Source: an uncultured Altererythrobacter sp.
Lineage (GTDB): Bacteria; Pseudomonadota; Alphaproteobacteria; Sphingomonadales; Sphingomonadaceae
NCBI GenBank assembly: GCA_937950385.1
Contig: CALFEA010000073.1
Location: forward strand, 1-18,162
DNA length: 18,162 bases
Direction of reading: 5' to 3'
Positions 14,707 through 18,162 of this stretch are shown here, one piece after another. The notes under the pieces are model-generated. The model saw only the letters and a program-made list of their open reading frames with translations. It searched no databases and was not told the DNA's origin. The position numbers were made by a program, and so were the translations under genes. Position 1 is the stretch's first letter. Each line of letters begins with the position of its first letter.

Positions 14707-15852
14707 TTACCAGAAGAAATTGTGGATCACATCGACCACTTCGCCTGAGTAAATGTTCACCAGCGCAACATCGTCATAATAACGCACCCAGCGATAGGGG
14801 CCATAGACGTTTGGCAGGCGGTACTGCCACGGATCATTGATCCAATAGCGGCTGCCGAAGAACAGACTGTCGAGGCGGAAGCCAATGTTGAAGCGGTTGT
14901 AATTGTGATAGCGATAGGGCGAGTAATAACGGCCTAGGCTAAAGATGCTCCGGTTATAGCGGCGATGGTTGTACCAATTGTACCGGCTGCTTTTGCGCCA
15001 GCCGTGGCGATCCCAACGCTTGTGCTTCCGGCCATAATAGCCGCGGTTTCCGGCGTGGCGCGAACCATTGCGGTAGCCGTCTCTGCGCCCTGCACGGCGG
15101 CTATCGCGGTAGCCATCACGGCGCCCTTGACGATAGCTGTCGCGGCGATCAGCGCGCCGATCGGCCCGCCTGTCGGCTCTGCGGTCAGCACGCCGATCTG
15201 CCCGGCGATCTGCCCGATTCTCGAAGCGGTTGTCGCGGCGATTTGCGCGGTTTTCTGCCCGATTATCACGGCGGTTTGCGCGGTTCTCGAACCTATTGTC
15301 ACGGCGACCTGCACGGTTATTCGCGCGGGCTTCACCGCGCACACGGTTGATATTTGCATTGTTGGCCGCGCGGTTATTGTTGCGGGCCGTTGCACGGTTA
15401 CCGTTCCGGCGTGTTTCCACATTGCGGGCTGTACGCCGTTCCGTACGGCGCTGTGTTGGGCGAACCTCTTGTGTACGCCGTGATTGCGGGCTGTCTGCTT
15501 GAGCACGGCGATTGTCGCGGCGCGCGCTTCGGCGCTGCTGGCGATTCTCTTGACGGGCCTGTCGGCGCTGAGGCCGGCTTTCTTGGCGCGTTTGCTGCCT
15601 AGTCTCTTGGCGATTGGCCTGACGTGTGCTGCGGCGTTGCTGGCGGTTAGCCTGACGCGTACCCCGATTGCTCTGACGGGCGGCGCGGCGTTCGCTGCGG
15701 CGATCTTGCGCCAAGGCCTGGCTCTCAGCAGCAACATTTGCTGCAGGAAGCAATTCGGCCGCCTCGGCCTCTTCAGCGGGCAGGGCGGTAAAGCTTAGCG
15801 TAACAGCGAGGGCGGAGAGCGCGCTGCCTTTTAAGAGTTGGGATAGTGTCAT
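14707..15852 (-). CDS. Secreted Arg-rich repeat protein with C-terminal RcnB-type domain
   Basis: The 381-residue product has a Sec signal peptide (hydrophobic 8-25, likely cleavage at AEA near 32). A region of about 230 residues follows, dominated by Arg, Asn, Gln, Asp and Ala: first TRQANRQ-type repeats, then three 11-residue repeats (RRDNRFENRAN type, about 183-215), then DRRA repeats to about 237. After a Tyr/Arg/Gly/His-rich stretch it ends in a domain resembling periplasmic RcnB: DPWQYRLPNVYGPYRWVRY, then VALVNIYSGEVVDVIHNFF (340-380). E. coli RcnB helps control nickel and cobalt export; most domain homologues have no proven role. A hand count gives about 93 arginines and no cysteine. 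ATG 15852 has AAGGAG at 15860-15865, so the longer frame to 15882 is rejected. It shares a terminator with lysK. Confidence 0.8.
   Translation of the reverse strand: MTLSQLLKGSALSALAVTLSFTALPAEEAEAAELLPAANVAAESQALAQDRRSERRAARQSNRGTRQANRQQRRSTRQANRQETRQQTRQESRPQRRQARQENRQQRRSARRDNRRAQADSPQSRRTQEVRPTQRRTERRTARNVETRRNGNRATARNNNRAANNANINRVRGEARANNRAGRRDNRFENRANRRDNRAENRANRRDNRFENRADRRADRRADRRADRRADRRADRRDSYRQGRRDGYRDSRRAGRRDGYRNGSRHAGNRGYYGRKHKRWDRHGWRKSSRYNWYNHRRYNRSIFSLGRYYSPYRYHNYNRFNIGFRLDSLFFGSRYWINDPWQYRLPNVYGPYRWVRYYDDVALVNIYSGEVVDVIHNFFW
15148..15306 (-). repeat. In-frame coding repeats: five 12-bp and three 33-bp units
   Basis: Within the RcnB-like gene, 15148-15207 is five 12-base units encoding the DRRA repeat, and 15208-15306 is three 33-base units (15208-15240, 15241-15273, 15274-15306) encoding RRDNR[FA]ENRA[ND]. 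The copies differ at many synonymous or near-synonymous positions, so the protein pattern is more conserved than the DNA. That argues for old repeats kept by selection on the product rather than very recent slippage. Confidence 0.85.
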
Positions 15853-16086
15853 GTGTCGGCTCCTTCTATGCCGCTCCACCACAGACGGCCCCTGATTATT
15901 GTCTTAAATTCTGCGAATCTTTGGATCGATTCGTCGTTGTTGAGTACCGTTTTAGCGGCCAGTGCCTGACCCAAGTGTGAATAATGTGTTTAGGCCTTCG
16001 TTCATGTTTGTGTTGATTAATCTGAACGGCGTTTCAAATTGAGACTGCAATTGACAGGGTGCAGAGGGCGTGTTTGAGCGCTGATC
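15853..16086. other. 234-base divergent intergenic region
   Basis: This gap holds the start-side signals of the RcnB-like gene (minus) and the PNPOx-family gene (plus). A perfect TTGACA at 16051-16056 could be a -35 for the plus gene, but no good -10 follows at 16-18 bases. CGAATC and GATTCG near 15915-15934 form a short inverted repeat. I see no gene or RNA here. Confidence 0.35.
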
Positions 16087-16671
16087 ATGATTGATACGCT
16101 AGATGAAGCCATCGCCGATATTGTTCACCAGCTAGAGCGCGGGGCGAGCCAACGCAAAAGCGCTATGCACACGCCGGTTGTCGCGACCCAAGACGCGGAT
16201 CAGCGCATAATGGTGCTGCGCGAATTTGATGCGGAGCAGCGGCTCCTGCGTTTTCACACAGATGCGCGTTCGCCAAAATGTGCGACTATCGGTGAGGGGG
16301 ATCCCGTGAGCGTCCTGTTCTATGATTCTGACACGAAGACACAGATACGTGCGCGCGGTAACGGGCGGATTGAACATTACGGCCCTGCTGCTGATGCCGC
16401 TTGGGAGGCGAGCACAACCTTTGCACGGCGGTGTTACCTGGCGCAGGATGCGCCCGGCGCTGTGTCCGATGAAGGCACATCGGGCCTGCCGGAATGGGCA
16501 GAGGGCATTCAGCCCAGCGAGGACCAAGTGGCTCCTGCGCGTGAGAACTTTGCTGTGTTGCTGGTGACGTTGGATCGGCTCGATTGGCTCTATCTGGCAA
16601 ATTCAGGCCACCGGCGGGCTGTGTTTACTGCTGGTAAGCAGGGCTGGTCAGGCAATTGGGCCGTCCCATAA
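16087..16671 (+). CDS. Pyridoxamine 5'-phosphate oxidase family (Alr4036-like) flavoprotein
   Basis: The 194-residue product has the split-barrel FMN-binding fold of the PNPOx-like superfamily. It opens with a helix and QRKSAMHTPVVAT, the strands QRIMVLREFD and RLLRFHTDARSPKCATI, where PdxH-type proteins contact FMN, and then VSVLFYDSDTKTQIRARG. The C-terminal DRLDWLYLANSGHRRAVFTA and terminal WSGNWAVP match the Alr4036-type subgroup rather than authentic PdxH, so vitamin B6 synthesis should not be assumed; the reaction is unknown. ATG 16087 has only a weak GAGCG upstream. It is divergent from the RcnB-like gene. Confidence 0.82.
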   Translation: MIDTLDEAIADIVHQLERGASQRKSAMHTPVVATQDADQRIMVLREFDAEQRLLRFHTDARSPKCATIGEGDPVSVLFYDSDTKTQIRARGNGRIEHYGPAADAAWEASTTFARRCYLAQDAPGAVSDEGTSGLPEWAEGIQPSEDQVAPARENFAVLLVTLDRLDWLYLANSGHRRAVFTAGKQGWSGNWAVP

Positions 16672-16781
16672 AGCGCTGACCGCGCGTCAATACAAAGAGC
16701 TTTGCAGCGACTTTTTGTTAAGGTTTTGAGATTAATAGTTCGCGGTGAAGCGCTGTTTTGGCGCAAACTTGGGGCACATTT

Positions 16782-16955
16782 ATGTCAAAAACTATTCTAG
16801 CCACTATGCTTTTAGCGGTCTTGCTGATCGTAATCGCTGTCATTGCGGATTCCACCTTTGTTGCCGGCGGCAGCGGCGTGGTCCTGATGGTAGGCATCAT
16901 CTATTCTTACGTGGTCGCGAAGCGCGATGCAGACAGAGGCGTCGGCGCTGCTTAA
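16782..16955 (+). CDS. Small hypothetical membrane protein (57 residues)
   Basis: A short gene encoding MSKTILATMLLAVLLIVIAV and onward, with two predicted hydrophobic helices (about 4-23 and 27-46) joined by a short DSTFVAGGSG loop. It ends in the charged tail AKRDADRG. GGGG lies about 7 bases before ATG 16782, supporting this start over an in-frame alternative codon at 16758. I do not recognise a family. It stands alone on the plus strand between the flavoprotein gene and a convergent membrane-protein gene. Coding is supported by the ribosome site, hydrophobic-charged pattern and stop position, but not by homology I can name. Confidence 0.6.
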   Translation: MSKTILATMLLAVLLIVIAVIADSTFVAGGSGVVLMVGIIYSYVVAKRDADRGVGAA

Positions 16956-16988
16956 CGCTGCGACGCGGCTGTCTCCACTTTTCAATAT

Positions 16989-17543
16989 CTAGGCTTCAGC
17001 TGGGATCCATTCGACCAGCTTGAGACCGGCCAATTTTTCGCGCGCTTCGGCGGCATCGTTTGTTTGCAAGAACTCAAGCGAGCCCTGAAGCGCGCCCATA
17101 TTCATCTTCGTATCGAGCAGCACGCAATCGCCTGCGGCAAGGATTAGCACTTGCGTGGTTCCTGCTTTTTTTGAGCCAGAGGCCATCTGAGCCTCTACTG
17201 TATGCTCGCCCGGCTCTACATCGGCTTTGACAAAACGTCCCGTGCGAAACTGACTTTTCAATGCGCCATCAATGGTGACATTCATGCCTTGCTGTCCGCC
17301 GACAAAGCCTTTGCGCATGACGTAGATCGCTGCTTTGCCGTCTTCAGCAGTGAATTGACGCGCTTGGGCGGCGGCACCTTCATCTGCCTCCGCACCGCCC
17401 TTGTTACGCATCAAGATGATCACAACCAATGCAATAACCGGTATAAGCAGCAGCAGGCCCACCATTGGGTACATAAACCCGAGGACAAGACCGATTATGA
17501 TCGCGCCGATGAGCAGGACGATATTGCGAGGGGTGTTATTCAT
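16989..17543 (-). CDS. Membrane protein with DUF2846-like domain
   Basis: The 184-residue product begins with two adjacent hydrophobic helices (about 8-26 and 28-45: IVLLIGAIIIGLVLG, then LLLLIPVIALVVIILM). A soluble domain follows: KAAIYVMRKGFVGGQQGMNV, TIDGALKSQFRTGRFVKADV, EPGEHTVEA and then VLILAAGDCVLLDT. This order of a short strand with an aromatic/Arg turn, a substituent-presenting strand and the PGEHTV turn resembles DUF2846 proteins, which are often lipoproteins of unknown function; the match is by eye. ATG 17543 has AGGAG about 10 bases upstream. It lies 26 bases after the ettA stop on the same strand, so read-through from ettA is likely. Its function is unknown. Confidence 0.65.
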   Translation of the reverse strand: MNNTPRNIVLLIGAIIIGLVLGFMYPMVGLLLLIPVIALVVIILMRNKGGAEADEGAAAQARQFTAEDGKAAIYVMRKGFVGGQQGMNVTIDGALKSQFRTGRFVKADVEPGEHTVEAQMASGSKKAGTTQVLILAAGDCVLLDTKMNMGALQGSLEFLQTNDAAEAREKLAGLKLVEWIPAEA

Positions 17544-17569
17544 GACGACTTGCTCCTGAAAGACTCAGC

Positions 17570-18162
17570 TTAGCGGGTCAGCTTCTTATAGGCCAAACGG
17601 GTTGGGCGGTCGGCCGCGTCACCAAGCCGGCGACGCTTGTCTTCTTCATATGCCTCAAAGTTGCCCTCGAACCATTCGACATGGCTATTGCCTTCGAATG
17701 CAAGGATGTGGGTCGCTAGCCGATCGAGGAAGAAGCGATCGTGCGAGATCACCACGGCGCAACCAGCGAAGTTTTCAATCGCTTCTTCCAATGCGCCAAG
17801 TGTCTCCACGTCGAGATCGTTGGTTGGCTCATCGAGCAGCAGCACATTGCCGCCTTGCTTAAGCATTTTGGCCATGTGGACACGGTTGCGCTCACCGCCG
17901 GATAGCTTGCCGACATTCTTTTGCTGATCGCCGCCTTTGAAGTTAAACGCCCCTACATAGGCGCGGGTTGAGGTATCGTGGCCATTGACCTGCATATAAT
18001 CATGACCCTCGGAGATTTCCTCCCAGACATTATTGGTCGGCGTCAGATCATCGCGTGACTGGTCGACATAGCCAAGGTGAACAGTGTCACCGATCTCGAT
18101 AGTTCCGCTATCGGGGGTTTCTTGACCAGTGATCATCTTAAACAGCGTCGACTTACCTGCGC
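17570..18162 (-). CDS. ettA: Energy-dependent translational throttle protein EttA (ABC-F), C-terminal part
   Basis: EttA is a soluble ABC-F ATPase that binds the ribosomal E site and gates the first steps of elongation according to cell energy state. Only the last 197 or so residues are in the window, and the frame runs off the right edge. The edge shows the second Walker A (AGKSTLFKM). It is followed by the signature [13 protein letters not shown], Walker [12 protein letters not shown], the switch histidine in [11 protein letters not shown], and the EttA-typical end [28 protein letters not shown]. There is no membrane domain, as expected for ABC-F. The stop lies 26 bases before the DUF2846-like gene. 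The identification is strong despite truncation by the window. Confidence 0.93.
   Translation of the reverse strand, partial: AGKSTLFKMITGQETPDSGTIEIGDTVHLGYVDQSRDDLTPTNNVWEEISEGHDYMQVNGHDTSTRAYVGAFNFKGGDQQKNVGKLSGGERNRVHMAKMLKQGGNVLLLDEPTNDLDVETLGALEEAIENFAGCAVVISHDRFFLDRLATHILAFEGNSHVEWFEGNFEAYEEDKRRRLGDAADRPTRLAYKKLTR

Noticed and set aside
15148..15306. Regular direct repeats resembling a CRISPR array
   Set aside because: The units are contiguous with no spacers, keep the reading frame (12 and 33 bases), and differ at synonymous positions, so they are coding repeats.
14965..15483. A 172-codon plus-strand frame, hydrophobic and Ala/Val/Ile/Cys-rich, resembling a membrane protein
   Set aside because: It is the antisense of the Arg-rich repeats of the RcnB-like gene: CGN arginine codons read backwards give Ala, Pro, Thr and Ser codons and no stops. 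The minus-strand frame has a signal peptide, a good ribosome site and a recognisable C-terminal domain.
16051..16086. Sigma-70 promoter from TTGACA before the PNPOx-family gene
   Set aside because: No acceptable -10 hexamer occurs 16-18 bases downstream and the position would leave almost no leader.

Overview
The window reads as a continuous, gene-dense stretch of an alphaproteobacterial chromosome, most likely from Sphingomonadales (Erythrobacteraceae/Altererythrobacter-like). That placement is an inference from gene types and family resemblance: a class I lysyl-tRNA synthetase, a plant-type glutamate-cysteine ligase, an SRAP protein beginning MCNLYRM, a DinG-like helicase abutting a SixA-like phosphatase, and a BamB preceded by a TPR protein. 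I see no insertion sequence, prophage, CRISPR array, tRNA or rRNA. No gene-free stretch exceeds 300 bases.

Layout, left to right. (1) 1-3258, plus strand: the C-terminus of a YfgM/BamB-partner-type TPR protein, the outer-membrane assembly lipoprotein BamB, and a large polytopic membrane protein ending in an ICMT/PEMT-type methyltransferase core. (2) 3277-5775, minus strand: an operon-like run rsmE - gshA - YgiN-like monooxygenase. (3) 5815-7386, plus strand, divergent from rsmE: ubiA (ubiquinone prenylation) and an SRAP/YedK DNA-protein crosslink gene. (4) 7436-8481: a VOC (glyoxalase-fold) gene and soxR, divergently transcribed around a near-consensus SoxR operator. (5) 8495-11791, minus strand: an XPD/DinG-type FeS helicase, then a SixA-type histidine phosphatase that starts directly after the helicase stop. 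(6) 11941-14624, plus strand: a TM2-domain protein, a secreted SnoaL/NTF2-like protein and class I lysyl-tRNA synthetase, closed by a strong bidirectional terminator. (7) 14707-15852, minus strand: a secreted, extremely arginine-rich repeat protein with a C-terminal RcnB-type domain. (8) 16087-18162: a PNPOx-family flavoprotein, a 57-residue membrane peptide, a DUF2846-like membrane protein and the C-terminal ATPase half of EttA.

A loose theme in 3277-8481 is thiol and quinone redox biology: glutathione synthesis (gshA), a putative quinol monooxygenase, ubiquinone synthesis (ubiA), the redox-cycler sensor SoxR and a VOC enzyme that the SoxR operator probably controls. The remainder is housekeeping (BamB, RsmE, LysRS, EttA). 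I found no clear undescribed multi-gene system. The items most worth a second look are the SoxR box with its small overlapping upstream ORF, the perfect 18-bp palindrome over the lysyl-tRNA synthetase start codons, the Arg-rich RcnB-type repeat protein, and the long uncharacterised membrane region in front of the ICMT-like core.
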